Assembly: GCA_038254545.1 (NCBI GenBank)
Contig: JBBSGB010000018.1
Span: 1 to 64,000, forward strand
Length of the DNA: 64,000 bases
Direction of reading: 5' to 3'
Source: CAHJXF01 sp038254545
GTDB lineage: Bacteria; Pseudomonadota; Gammaproteobacteria; Burkholderiales; Burkholderiaceae_D
Shown here: positions 1 to 7,791 of the stretch, in pieces
Numbering within the stretch: the stretch's first letter is position 1
Layout of the letters: every line of letters begins with the position of its first letter
Position numbers and translations under genes: made by a program
The notes under the pieces: model-generated
Database searches by the model: none
Told to the model about the DNA's origin: nothing
Seen by the model: the letters and a program-made list of their open reading frames with translations, nothing else

Positions 1-1
1 C

Positions 2-961
2 GCGTCGGCATCCGATTGCACTGCGAGAACCCGTGCGGTCGTTACGGCGTGGTATTCGCATCCCGATTGTTCGGCTCACGAGATGGGCTCGTGGCATCCC
101 GAGTGTCCCGCGCGCCTGGCCGCGATCGAAGATCGCATGATCGCGAGCGGCCTTGCCGAAATGGTGATGCACGAGGACGTGCCGCTCGCCGACGACGCCG
201 ATCTGCTGCGCGTGCACACCCGGCATCATCTCGACGAGATCCGCAACGCCTCACCCGCGTCCGGCTATTCGGCGCTCGACGCGGACACGATGATGTGCCC
301 GGCCACCGTGCGCGCGGTTTGGCGCGCGGCCGGGGCTGCAATCGCGGCGACCGATGCGGTGATCCAAGGCCGCGCGCGCAACGCGTTCTGCAACGTGCGC
401 CCGCCCGGCCATCACGCCACGCGCACGCATGCGATGGGCTTCTGCTTCGTCAACAGCATCGCCGTCGCCGCGCGACGCGCGCTGGACGTGCACGGCATCG
501 AGCGCGTCGCGATCGTGGACTTCGACGTGCATCACGGCAACGGCACCGAGGACATTTTTTCGGGCGACGAACGTGTGCTGATGACGAGCTTCTTCCAGCA
601 TCCCTTCTATCCGTACAGCGGCACCGATCACCCGGCGAAGAACATGGTCAACGTGCCGCTGCCCGCGTATTCCGGCGGCGACGCGGTGCGTGCGGTGGTC
701 GAGGCGAAATGGTTGCCGGCGCTCGAAGCCTTTCGTCCGCAGATGATCTTCATCTCCGCGGGCTTCGACGCGCATCGCGAAGACGACCTCGGCCAGATGC
801 GCCTGGTGGAAGCCGATTATGTGTGGATGACCGAGAAGCTGATGGACCTGGCCGATCGCCATGCCGAGGGCCGCATCGTCAGCTCCCTCGAAGGCGGCTA
901 TAACCTCTCGGCGCTCGGCCGCAGCGTCGCCGCACACGTCAAGACCTTGAGCGAACGCTGA
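2..961 (+). CDS. Histone deacetylase family protein (5' end outside window)
   Basis: This is a zinc-dependent deacetylase of the class II HDAC/acetoin-utilisation (AcuC/AphA) fold. The open frame runs from base 2 without an in-frame start, and the family's N-terminal signature (SHPDCSAHEMG, then WHPECPARL) begins before the ATG at 83. The true start is therefore probably upstream of the window. Visible hallmarks are the PPGHH pair of active-site histidines (bases about 408-422), the zinc-binding DFDVHHGNGT (about 520-550), ISAGFDAH (about 754-777) and EGGYNL (about 891-908). Bacterial members deacetylate small acetylated amines or lysines. The gene sits 97 bp upstream of etfB in the same direction, an arrangement I recall as common in Burkholderiales. 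The substrate cannot be read from sequence. Confidence 0.92.
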   Translation, partial: ASASDCTARTRAVVTAWYSHPDCSAHEMGSWHPECPARLAAIEDRMIASGLAEMVMHEDVPLADDADLLRVHTRHHLDEIRNASPASGYSALDADTMMCPATVRAVWRAAGAAIAATDAVIQGRARNAFCNVRPPGHHATRTHAMGFCFVNSIAVAARRALDVHGIERVAIVDFDVHHGNGTEDIFSGDERVLMTSFFQHPFYPYSGTDHPAKNMVNVPLPAYSGGDAVRAVVEAKWLPALEAFRPQMIFISAGFDAHREDDLGQMRLVEADYVWMTEKLMDLADRHAEGRIVSSLEGGYNLSALGRSVAAHVKTLSER

Positions 962-981
962 TGCGCGTGAGATGTCTTAAA

Positions 982-1001
982 AATAGAACGATCGTGCTAT
1001 T
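982..1001. promoter_or_regulatory. 20-bp palindrome, candidate TetR-type operator over etfB promoter
   Basis: AATAGAACGATCGTGCTATT is an inverted repeat with nine of ten pairs matching; only 987/996 mismatches. Its right arm overlaps an extended -10-like sequence, TGC followed by TATTCT at 998-1003. A repressor bound here would block a promoter reading into etfB at 1059. Symmetric sites of this form are typical of TetR-family regulators of fatty-acid oxidation genes in proteobacteria. The regulator itself is not in the window. Confidence 0.5.
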
Positions 1002-1003
1002 CT
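995..1003 (+). promoter_or_regulatory. Candidate extended -10 promoter for etfB
   Basis: TG at 995-996, one base, then TATTCT at 998-1003 forms an extended -10 element 56 bases before the etfB ATG. The matching -35 region (about 975-981, TCTTAAA) is poor, so the call rests on the extended -10 and the gene spacing. Confidence 0.4.
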
Positions 1004-1058
1004 GCTTCGCCTTGTTTTTCCCGCTGCGTTTTTCGCGGAACCCGTCCACAGGAACGTC

Positions 1059-1808
1059 ATGAAAATTCTCGTGCCCGTCAAGAGAGTGGTCGATTACAAC
1101 GTCAAGGTCCGAGTCAAGTCGGACCAGAGCGGCGTGGACATCGCCAATGTCAAGATGTCGATGAACCCGTTCGACGAAATCGCCGTGGAAGAAGCGGTGC
1201 GCCTGAAAGAGAAAGGCATCGCGACCGAGATCATCGCGGTCTCGTGCGGCGTCACGCAGTGCCAGGAAACGCTGCGCACCGCGATGGCGATCGGCGCCGA
1301 TCGCGGCATCCTGGTCGAGTGCGCCGACGAGCTGCAGCCGCTCGCGGTCGCGAAGATACTCAAGGCGCTGGTCGACAAGGAACAGCCGCAACTCGTGATC
1401 CTCGGCAAGCAGGCGATCGACGACGACAGCAATCAGACCGGGCAGATGCTCGCTGCGCTGGCCGAGATGCCGCAGGCCACGTTCGCGTCGAAGGTCGAAG
1501 TGGCCGATGGCAAGGTCACGGTGACGCGCGAAGTCGATGGCGGTCTAGAGACCATCGCGCTGACCTTGCCGGCGATCGTCACCACCGACCTGCGCCTGAA
1601 CGAGCCGCGCTACGTCACGCTGCCGAACATCATGAAGGCCAAGAAGAAGACGCTCGACATCTTCAAGCCCGCCGACCTGGACGTCGATGTCGCGCCGCGA
1701 CTCAAGACCCTGAAGGTCGCCGAGCCGCCTGCGCGCAAGGCGGGCATCAAGGTACCCGACGTCGCGACACTGGTCGCCAAACTCAAGAACGAAGCGAAGG
1801 TGATCTGA
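1059..1808 (+). CDS. etfB: Electron transfer flavoprotein subunit beta
   Basis: Beta subunit (249 aa) of the soluble heterodimeric flavoprotein that takes electrons from acyl-CoA dehydrogenases and passes them to ETF-ubiquinone oxidoreductase. The protein starts MKILVPVKRVVDYNVKVRV and contains the family's conserved NPFDEIAVEEAVRLKEKG stretch near residue 40, the AMP-binding region near residues 120-135 (LGKQAIDDDSNQTGQ) and the recognition-loop region LPNIMKAKKK near residues 188-197. Length is normal. The stop codon shares one base with the etfA start (1808), so the two subunits are translationally coupled. A candidate palindromic operator precedes the gene. The downstream acyl-CoA dehydrogenase is the likely electron donor. 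Confidence 0.97.
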   Translation: MKILVPVKRVVDYNVKVRVKSDQSGVDIANVKMSMNPFDEIAVEEAVRLKEKGIATEIIAVSCGVTQCQETLRTAMAIGADRGILVECADELQPLAVAKILKALVDKEQPQLVILGKQAIDDDSNQTGQMLAALAEMPQATFASKVEVADGKVTVTREVDGGLETIALTLPAIVTTDLRLNEPRYVTLPNIMKAKKKTLDIFKPADLDVDVAPRLKTLKVAEPPARKAGIKVPDVATLVAKLKNEAKVI

Positions 1809-2740
1809 TGACCGCACTCGTCATTGCCGAACACGACACGGCGACCCTCAAGGGCTCGACGCTCAACACCATCACCGCCGCTGTGGCGTGCGGTGGCGAC
1901 GTGCATGTGCTGGTCGCGGGCGCGGGCGCGAAGGCCGCGGCCGATGCGGCCGCGCAGGTTGCGGGCGTCGCGAAAGTCTTCTACGCCGACGCGCCGCATC
2001 TGGCCGATGGCCTTGCGGAGAACATCGCGGCCGAAGTGCTGGCGCTCGCGAAGGACTATTCGCACATCCTGTTTCCCGCGACCGCGTACGGGAAGAACAT
2101 TGCGCCACGCGTCGCCGCCAAGCTCGATGTCGCGCAAATCTCCGACATCATGACGGTCGAGTCACCCGACACCTTCACGCGCCCGATCTACGCAGGGAAC
2201 GCGATCGCAACTGTGCAGGCCACCGATGCGATCAAGGTCATCACCGTGCGCACCACCGGCTTCGATGCCGCCGCCACGACCGGCGGCTCGGCTTCGGTCG
2301 AAGCGGCGGCGCCCGCGGCCGATTTCGGCAAGTCGTCGTTCGTCAGCCGCGAAATCGCGAAGCTCGATCGGCCCGAACTCACGGCCGCCAAGGTGATCGT
2401 GTCGGGCGGACGCGGCGTGGGCAGTGGGGAGAACTACCACAAGGTATTGGAGCCGCTCGCCGACAAGCTCGGCGCGGCGATGGGCGCGTCGCGCGCGGCG
2501 GTGGACGCGGGCTACGCACCCAACGACTACCAGGTCGGCCAGACCGGCAAGATCGTCGCGCCGCAGCTCTACATCGCGGTGGGCATCTCGGGCGCGATCC
2601 AGCATCTGGCGGGCATGAAGGACAGCAAGGTGATCGTGGCGATCAACAAGGATCCGGAAGCGCCGATCTTCGGGGTGGCCGATTATGGATTGGTCGGTGA
2701 TCTGAATACCTTGGTGCCGGAGCTGGTCGCCGCGTTGTAG
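1808..2740 (+). CDS. etfA: Electron transfer flavoprotein subunit alpha
   Basis: Alpha subunit (310 aa) of ETF; it binds the FAD that shuttles electrons from fatty acyl-CoA and amino-acid dehydrogenases. The C-terminal FAD domain is clear: SGGRGVGSGENY (about 199-210), VGQTGKIVAPQLYIAVGISG (about 243-262), then AINKDPEAPIF and ADYGLVGDL (about 279-299). The N-terminal half is the usual Rossmann-like domain with the FPATAYGKNIAPRVAA segment near residues 89-104. The ATG overlaps the etfB stop by one base. A perfect hairpin follows 28 bases after the stop, before the acyl-CoA dehydrogenase gene. Confidence 0.97.
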   Translation: MTALVIAEHDTATLKGSTLNTITAAVACGGDVHVLVAGAGAKAAADAAAQVAGVAKVFYADAPHLADGLAENIAAEVLALAKDYSHILFPATAYGKNIAPRVAAKLDVAQISDIMTVESPDTFTRPIYAGNAIATVQATDAIKVITVRTTGFDAAATTGGSASVEAAAPAADFGKSSFVSREIAKLDRPELTAAKVIVSGGRGVGSGENYHKVLEPLADKLGAAMGASRAAVDAGYAPNDYQVGQTGKIVAPQLYIAVGISGAIQHLAGMKDSKVIVAINKDPEAPIFGVADYGLVGDLNTLVPELVAAL

Positions 2741-2768
2741 TTCCTCACGCGCGAATTTGCTCATTGAC

Positions 2769-2791
2769 GATCGCCCGCATTGCGGGCGATC
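2769..2791 (+). terminator. Perfect hairpin between etfA and acyl-CoA dehydrogenase gene
   Basis: GATCGCCCGC, a three-base loop ATT, then GCGGGCGATC make a perfect 10-bp stem. No long T tract follows (CCGCTTTCT), so it is not a classic strong terminator. It may act as a weak terminator, attenuator or mRNA-processing/stability element that lets ETF be expressed in excess of the dehydrogenase. Confidence 0.45.
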
Positions 2792-2815
2792 CGCTTTCTA
2801 CGAACGAGGATGACG

Positions 2816-4666
2816 ATGAACTACACCGCCCCTTTGAAAGACATGCTGTTCGTCATCAACGAACTCGCCGACCTCGACGCCGTGGCCGCGATGCCGGGCT
2901 TCGAGGACGCGACACGCGAGACTGCGCAAGCCGTGCTCGAGGAAAACGCGCGCTTCGTGCAGGACGTGATCGCACCGCTCAATCGCGCGGGCGACACGGC
3001 ACCGTCGACGTGGAAGGACGGCGTGGTCACCACCACAGCCGGTTTCAAGCAAGCCTTCAAGAATTACGCCGAGGCCGGTTGGCAGGGTGTGCAGCACGAC
3101 GTCGAGCACGGCGGACAGGGGCTGCCCAAGCTGATCGCGACGCCCTGCATCGAGATGCTGAATTCGGCGAACCTCTCGTTCGCGCTCTGTCCGCTGTTGA
3201 CCGATGGCGCGATCGAAGCGCTGATGACGGCGGGCAGCGACGCGCAGAAGAACGCGTATCTCGCCAAGCTGATCTCGGGCGCGTGGACCGGCACGATGAA
3301 CCTCACCGAGTCGCAGGCGGGCTCGGATCTCGCGCAGGTGCGTACGCGCGCGGTACCTGGGGGAGATGGGGACGCGGGAAAATATCGCGTCTTCGGCCAG
3401 AAGATCTTCATCACGTACGGCGAACACGACATGGCCGAGAACATCGTCCACCTGGTGCTCGGGCGCACGCCCGATGCGCCCGAAGGCGTGAAGGGCATCT
3501 CGCTGTTCACCGTGCCCAAGTTTCTTGTCAACGCCGACGGCTCGTTAGCCGGGCGCAACGATGTCTATTGCGCATCGATCGAACACAAGCTGGGCATCAA
3601 GGCGAGCCCGACCGCGGTGCTGCTGTTCGGCGATGGAAAATTTCCGGTCGCGAACGCCGATGGCGGCCAAGCGAAGGCCGGCGCGATCGGTGAACTCGTC
3701 GGCGTCGAGAACCGCGGCCTCGAGTACATGTTCATCATGATGAACGCGGCGCGCTTCGCGGTCGGCCTTCAAGGCATCGCAGTGGCAGAGCGCGCGTATC
3801 AGCAGGCGGTCGCCTATGCAAACGATCGCCTGCAGTCGCGCGACCTCGCCGGATCGAGCGGCCCCGTCAAGATCGTCCACCATCCCGATGTGCGTCGCAT
3901 GCTGATGACGATGCGTGCGCAGATCGAGGCCGCGCGTGCACTCGCCTACGTGACCGCGGCGGCGCAGGATGCGGCTCATCGTTCCGAAGATGCGACGACG
4001 CGCAAACAGAATCACGCCTTCTACGAATACCTCGTGCCGGTCGTCAAGGGCTGGAGCACCGAGTTGTCGATTGAGGTCGCGTCACTCGGCGTGCAGGTGC
4101 ACGGCGGCATGGGCTTCATCGAAGAGACCGGCGCCGCGCAGCACTATCGCGACGCGCGTATCCTGACGATCTACGAAGGCACGACCGCGATCCAGGCCAA
4201 CGACCTGATCGGGCGCAAGACCGTGCGCGACGGCGGCGCGACCGCGAAGGGCATCGTCGCGCAGGTAAAGAAGACCGCTGGGGAACTTGCGTCATCGACT
4301 TCTATTGCTCACGCGACGGACTTACAGGCGATCGCCAAGCGACTCGATGCCGGCGCAGCCGCGCTCGAAGACGTGATCGAATACGTCGTCGCGAACATGA
4401 AGTCCGACATCAAGGGCGTGTTCGCGGGTTCGGTGCCGTATCTGAAACTCGCAGGCATCGTGCTCGGCGGCTGGCAGATGGCGCGTGCCGCGGGCATCGC
4501 TGCCGGAAAGCTCGATGCGGGCGATGCCGATGCCGCGTTCTATCGCGCCAAGCTCACGACCGCGCGTTTCTTCGCAGACCATCTGTTGTCACAGGCGAGC
4601 GGTCTGCGCGACGCCATCGTCGAAGGATCGGAAGCGGTGATGGCGTTGGAGGCCGAGCAGTTCTGA
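2816..4666 (+). CDS. Acyl-CoA dehydrogenase (about 600-aa, extended C-terminus type)
   Basis: FAD-dependent acyl-CoA dehydrogenase of 616 aa, feeding electrons to the adjacent ETF in beta-oxidation. I chose the ATG at 2816 because GAGG lies six bases upstream and the product then begins MNYTAPLKDMLFV, the usual family N-terminus; ATG 2810 and TTG 2780 are alternatives. The central domain shows GTMNLTESQAGSDLAQVRT (FAD/substrate signature). The C-terminal helical domain shows QVHGGMGFIEETGAAQHYRD and ILTIYEGTTAIQANDLIGRK, including the usual catalytic-base region. About 130 extra residues follow, the extension seen in long-chain or aryl-acyl-CoA members. Chain-length specificity is not assignable. 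Confidence 0.95.
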   Translation: MNYTAPLKDMLFVINELADLDAVAAMPGFEDATRETAQAVLEENARFVQDVIAPLNRAGDTAPSTWKDGVVTTTAGFKQAFKNYAEAGWQGVQHDVEHGGQGLPKLIATPCIEMLNSANLSFALCPLLTDGAIEALMTAGSDAQKNAYLAKLISGAWTGTMNLTESQAGSDLAQVRTRAVPGGDGDAGKYRVFGQKIFITYGEHDMAENIVHLVLGRTPDAPEGVKGISLFTVPKFLVNADGSLAGRNDVYCASIEHKLGIKASPTAVLLFGDGKFPVANADGGQAKAGAIGELVGVENRGLEYMFIMMNAARFAVGLQGIAVAERAYQQAVAYANDRLQSRDLAGSSGPVKIVHHPDVRRMLMTMRAQIEAARALAYVTAAAQDAAHRSEDATTRKQNHAFYEYLVPVVKGWSTELSIEVASLGVQVHGGMGFIEETGAAQHYRDARILTIYEGTTAIQANDLIGRKTVRDGGATAKGIVAQVKKTAGELASSTSIAHATDLQAIAKRLDAGAAALEDVIEYVVANMKSDIKGVFAGSVPYLKLAGIVLGGWQMARAAGIAAGKLDAGDADAAFYRAKLTTARFFADHLLSQASGLRDAIVEGSEAVMALEAEQF

Positions 4667-4698
4667 GATCGTTGACGGCCGACATCACGCGTTCTTTC

Positions 4699-5625
4699 CT
4701 AACGCTCTATCGCATACCCCGCTTCCATCCACGCCTCGATCCCGCCCGCCAACGGCCGCACGCGCGTGAAGCCTCGTTCCTTGAGCATCTTGGCGATGCG
4801 CGCGGCCGAGGCTTCGTTGGGACACGCGCAGTAGACGATCACTTCGCGACCCGCGTCGTCCTCGGGGATGCGGATCGCGATGGTCTTCTCGTCGACCGCG
4901 ATCGCGCCAGGGATGCGGCCATCTTCGGCCTGGCTCGCCATCGAGCGCACGTCGAGAATCATCGGCGCGGTACCGGCGTCGAGCATCGTGGCCAGCTCCT
5001 CGACGCTCACGCGCGCCATGCGCAGCTCGTTGAAGAAGCGCCGGCGGTCCCACCACTTGGCCGCGACGAAGATCGCCAGAGCGAGGAGGATCAAAGCGAT
5101 GCCGATCTCGCCCAGGCGCGCGAGCGTGGCGATCAACTCTTCGATCGCGCCGGAAAACAAGTAGCCGACGCCGATCGCGACCCCGGCCCACAACGCGGCG
5201 CCGATCGCATCGAACAACACGAACGTGAGAAAGCGCGTGCGCACCGCGCCCGAGAGCGCGGTCGCGACCGCGGCGAATCCCGGGATGAATTTCGCGACCA
5301 TCAGCGATGGAGGACCGAAGCGCGCATAGATGTTCTCGGTCTGGCGCACACAGGTGTCGGGCGACAGCGACACGCGGCACATCAGGCGCAACACCGGCCG
5401 GCCGAGACGCGTACCCGCGAGATACCAGCCCGAATCGGAGATCAGCGCGGCGACGACAGCGACCAGCAGCAGCGACGGCGCCGAGTAGTTGCCCGCCCCC
5501 AGCAGCGCACCGGTCAGGATCAGCGTCGGATACGCGGGCAACGGCAAGCCGGCCTGCGAAGCCAGCACGTTAACGAAGACGAACGCAAGCCCGTACTGCG
5601 TGATGAGTTCGATCAGATGCTGCAT
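4699..5625 (-). CDS. DedA-family membrane protein fused to a rhodanese domain
   Basis: A 308-aa two-domain protein. Residues 1 to about 190 are a DedA/SNARE-associated membrane protein with several hydrophobic segments and the conserved motif region ARFGPPSLMVAKFIPGFAA (about 101-119), FIPG being typical of the family. Residues about 205-308 are a rhodanese-like domain with ILDVRS (223-228), the active-site loop YCACPNEASAARIA starting at Cys266, and PLAGGIEAW near the C-terminus. DedA proteins act in membrane lipid scrambling and proton-motive-force-dependent envelope homeostasis. The rhodanese domain would face the cytoplasm and could carry persulfide sulfur or bind a thiol partner. The gene converges on the acyl-CoA dehydrogenase gene with 32 bases between them. 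Confidence 0.93.
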   Translation of the reverse strand: MQHLIELITQYGLAFVFVNVLASQAGLPLPAYPTLILTGALLGAGNYSAPSLLLVAVVAALISDSGWYLAGTRLGRPVLRLMCRVSLSPDTCVRQTENIYARFGPPSLMVAKFIPGFAAVATALSGAVRTRFLTFVLFDAIGAALWAGVAIGVGYLFSGAIEELIATLARLGEIGIALILLALAIFVAAKWWDRRRFFNELRMARVSVEELATMLDAGTAPMILDVRSMASQAEDGRIPGAIAVDEKTIAIRIPEDDAGREVIVYCACPNEASAARIAKMLKERGFTRVRPLAGGIEAWMEAGYAIER

Positions 5626-5711
5626 GGATTCCCCCTCACGGGGTTATGAGGTCTGGAGGCGCGCAATCAAGAGAGGCTCGTCATTCGCGCTTTCGCGTAG
5701 ACGACGGCGTG

Positions 5712-6443
5712 TCATGCACGGTCGAGCACGCGCCGCAGGAAGCGCCCGATCGCATCGACTTCCTCGGCGCACACCGAATGCGGCATCGGATAGGTATGCC
5801 AGTCGACCTGGTAGCCGTGCTGGATCAACGCGTCGCGCGACGCGAGCGCGCGTTCGAGCCGCACGACCGGATCGTAGCTTCCGTGCGCCATGAAGATCGG
5901 CGTGTCGTGATTCGCTCGATGACGTTCGCTGGTCACGTGCGCGGCGAGCGGCAGATAACCCGACAGCACGATCAGGCCCGCGAGCTTCGTCGGATGCCGT
6001 AGCCCCGTCATCAGGGCCATCGCGGCGCCCTGCGAAAACCCCGCGAGCAGGATGCGCTCGGTCGGAATTCCTTTCGCGACCTGGGCGGCGATCAATTCCT
6101 CGACCATTGCCTGCGATGCACGCAAGCCTTTCTCGTCTTCACGCGGGATGCCGCTGGTGCCTACGCCACCGAGATCCAGATGCAGGATGTCGTACCACGC
6201 GCGCATCGTCATGCCGCCGTTGATGGTGACCGGCATCACGGGCGCATTGGGGAAGACGAAACGGATCGCAAGCGAGCCGCCGCCACTCGTGCGCAATTCG
6301 GAATGCAGATCGAGCTCGGGCACGAGCGGGACGAAGTCATTGGCGTCGGCGCCCAAGCCATGCATCCAGATCACGGCCGCGTCGGGGTTTGGGGCGGATT
6401 CTTTCTCGATGGTTTGAAGTCGGCTTTGCAGTGTTGGGTTCAT
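5712..6443 (-). CDS. Carboxylesterase/phospholipase (alpha/beta hydrolase)
   Basis: A 243-aa serine esterase of the carboxylesterase 2/acyl-protein thioesterase-like family. The catalytic triad is visible: Ser137 in GFSQG, Asp191 in HGSYDPVV and His222 in YPMPHSVC. The oxyanion-hole motif WMHGLGAD is at residues 26-33. I start at the ATG at 6443, which gives MNPTLQSRL; an upstream in-frame start would add an unconvincing basic tail. The ATG overlaps the mog stop by four bases (6440-6443), so the gene is the last of a darP-mog-esterase operon. Likely activity is hydrolysis of short-chain esters in the cytoplasm. The physiological substrate is unknown. Confidence 0.93.
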   Translation of the reverse strand: MNPTLQSRLQTIEKESAPNPDAAVIWMHGLGADANDFVPLVPELDLHSELRTSGGGSLAIRFVFPNAPVMPVTINGGMTMRAWYDILHLDLGGVGTSGIPREDEKGLRASQAMVEELIAAQVAKGIPTERILLAGFSQGAAMALMTGLRHPTKLAGLIVLSGYLPLAAHVTSERHRANHDTPIFMAHGSYDPVVRLERALASRDALIQHGYQVDWHTYPMPHSVCAEEVDAIGRFLRRVLDRA

Positions 6444-7075
6444 GTTTTCTTCAATGCGGATTTGGGTCGGAAGGTCTTGACGACTGCCTCGTCGGTCTCG
6501 ATCCAGGGTCCGCCGATCAGGTCGATGCAATACGGAACCGCGGCGAAGATGCCGGGGACGATCGGCTTTCCCGCGTCGTCCTTCAGGCCTTCGAGCGTTT
6601 CCTTGATCGCCTTCGGTTGCCCGGGCAGATTGATGATCAGCGCGGCGTGATGGTGGCCTTCGATGTCGCCGATCTCGCGGATCACCGCGACCTGCCGCGA
6701 CAGCACGGCCGTGGGCACGAACTCGAGGCTGATGCGGCGCATCTGTTCGCCGAAGCCCGGCATCTCGCGCGTGGCCACGGCGAGCGTGGCTTCGGGCGTG
6801 ATGTCACGCCGCGCGGGGCCGGTGCCGCCGGTGGTGACCACCAGATCGCAGTGGTGATCGTCGACCAGCTCGATCAGTGCGGCTTCGATCAGCGGGCCTT
6901 CGTCGGGAACGAGGCGCGATTCGATGTGATGCGGCGTCGTCAACGCGAGTGCGAACCACTCGGTCAGCGCGGGTATGCCGCGGTCCTCATAGACGCCTTT
7001 CGATGCGCGATCGCTCGCCGACACCAGCCCGATGCGCAGGGGACGGTCGATCGGCTCGTTGAAGGTCGTGGTCAT
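6440..7075 (-). CDS. mog: Molybdopterin adenylyltransferase (MogA/MoaB family)
   Basis: A 211-aa enzyme that adenylates molybdopterin before molybdate insertion in molybdenum-cofactor synthesis. The MPT-binding motif TTGGTGPARRDITPEAT is at residues 81-97, followed by the conserved GFGEQMRR segment and, near the C-terminus, INLPGQPKAIKETLEGL. The start at 7075 (MTTTFNEP) overlaps the darP stop by four bases, and its own end overlaps the esterase start by four bases, which points to tight translational coupling. A MoaB-type assignment cannot be excluded by motif alone, but length and sequence fit MogA. Confidence 0.93.
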   Translation of the reverse strand: MTTTFNEPIDRPLRIGLVSASDRASKGVYEDRGIPALTEWFALALTTPHHIESRLVPDEGPLIEAALIELVDDHHCDLVVTTGGTGPARRDITPEATLAVATREMPGFGEQMRRISLEFVPTAVLSRQVAVIREIGDIEGHHHAALIINLPGQPKAIKETLEGLKDDAGKPIVPGIFAAVPYCIDLIGGPWIETDEAVVKTFRPKSALKKT

Positions 7076-7650
7076 TGCTCTTCGTGCGTCTCGCCTTCGA
7101 CCACGTCGCGGATCAGTCGAAACAACTCGCGGAAATGTTTGGGCGGCTTGCCTTCGCCGCGTTCCTTGCGGCTCATGCGTATCGCCGTGCGCAGTTGCTG
7201 CAGGGTATCGGGATTGAGCGCGGCGCTGTGCGCGCCCGCGAAGTCGGTCAGCGCCTGGTCGTCGTCGATGAGCCGCTCGCGCCAGCGCTCGACCGCATGC
7301 AGCGCCGCGGTCTCTGCACGCGACGCGCCACCCCATGCATCGAGCGCCGCACGGATCGGCTCGACATCGACGTCGCGCATCAATCGGCCGATGTATTGCA
7401 TCTGCCGCCTGCGGCCTTCGTGATCGCGGATCTTCTGCGCGTCGTGGATCGCATCGCGCAGGCCCTCGGGGAGTTCGACCTTCTCGAGTCGCTCGCTCGA
7501 TTGCTCGACCAGTTCACAGCCGAGCTTCTGCAGCGCGGTCATGTCGCGCTTCTTCTGCGACTTGCTGATGCGCGCCGCCGAGGCTTCTTCTTCGGCGAGT
7601 TCATCGGCGATGCGCGTGGCGGCGGTTGCCTCGGATGGAGCACGATTCAT
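7072..7650 (-). CDS. darP: Ribosome biogenesis factor DarP (YjgA, DUF615)
   Basis: A 192-aa charged helical protein of the YjgA/DarP family, which associates with late 50S subunit precursors and affects 23S rRNA maturation at the peptidyl-transferase region. Recognisable parts are SKSQKKRDMTALQKLGCELVE near residues 30-50, KLELPEGL-like KVELPEGLRDAI near 60, and RQMQYIGRLMR near residue 90. Start at 7650 gives MNRAPSEAT and a length close to the E. coli protein (183 aa). It is divergent from pmbA, an old gene pair that is conserved in many proteobacteria, and overlaps mog by four bases. Confidence 0.9.
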   Translation of the reverse strand: MNRAPSEATAATRIADELAEEEASAARISKSQKKRDMTALQKLGCELVEQSSERLEKVELPEGLRDAIHDAQKIRDHEGRRRQMQYIGRLMRDVDVEPIRAALDAWGGASRAETAALHAVERWRERLIDDDQALTDFAGAHSAALNPDTLQQLRTAIRMSRKERGEGKPPKHFRELFRLIRDVVEGETHEEQ

Positions 7651-7686
7651 GGAGAGGGAGTCAGGAACAACGGTTGGAGGTCGGCT

Positions 7687-7694
7687 GCTATGAT
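7687..7694 (+). promoter_or_regulatory. Candidate extended -10 promoter for pmbA
   Basis: TGC then TATGAT (7689-7694) is an extended -10 element in the divergent gap between darP and pmbA. It overlaps the ATG at 7690, an in-frame but atypical start for PmbA, which argues that translation begins further downstream (ATG 7792). Confidence 0.45.
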
Positions 7695-7791
7695 AAAGCC
7701 CCTCTGCGCGAGCCTCGAACCGAGCCTCCGACGATCTCGGCTCCGACCGCAAGACCCGCCTCAATCTTCGACGGCAATCGTCGTCTCTTCC

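Noticed and set aside
2780..2815. TTG 2780 as the acyl-CoA dehydrogenase start
   Set aside because: It falls inside the perfect hairpin and lacks a ribosome site; ATG 2816 has GAGG upstream and the family N-terminus.
4672..5649. Plus-strand frame opposite the DedA-rhodanese gene
   Set aside because: The minus strand gives a coherent two-domain protein with membrane helices; the plus frame is a low-complexity charged translation.
7690..7791. ATG 7690 as the pmbA start
   Set aside because: It overlaps the candidate -10 element and would add an atypical 34-residue Arg/Ser-rich leader; ATG 7792 is preferred, with some doubt.
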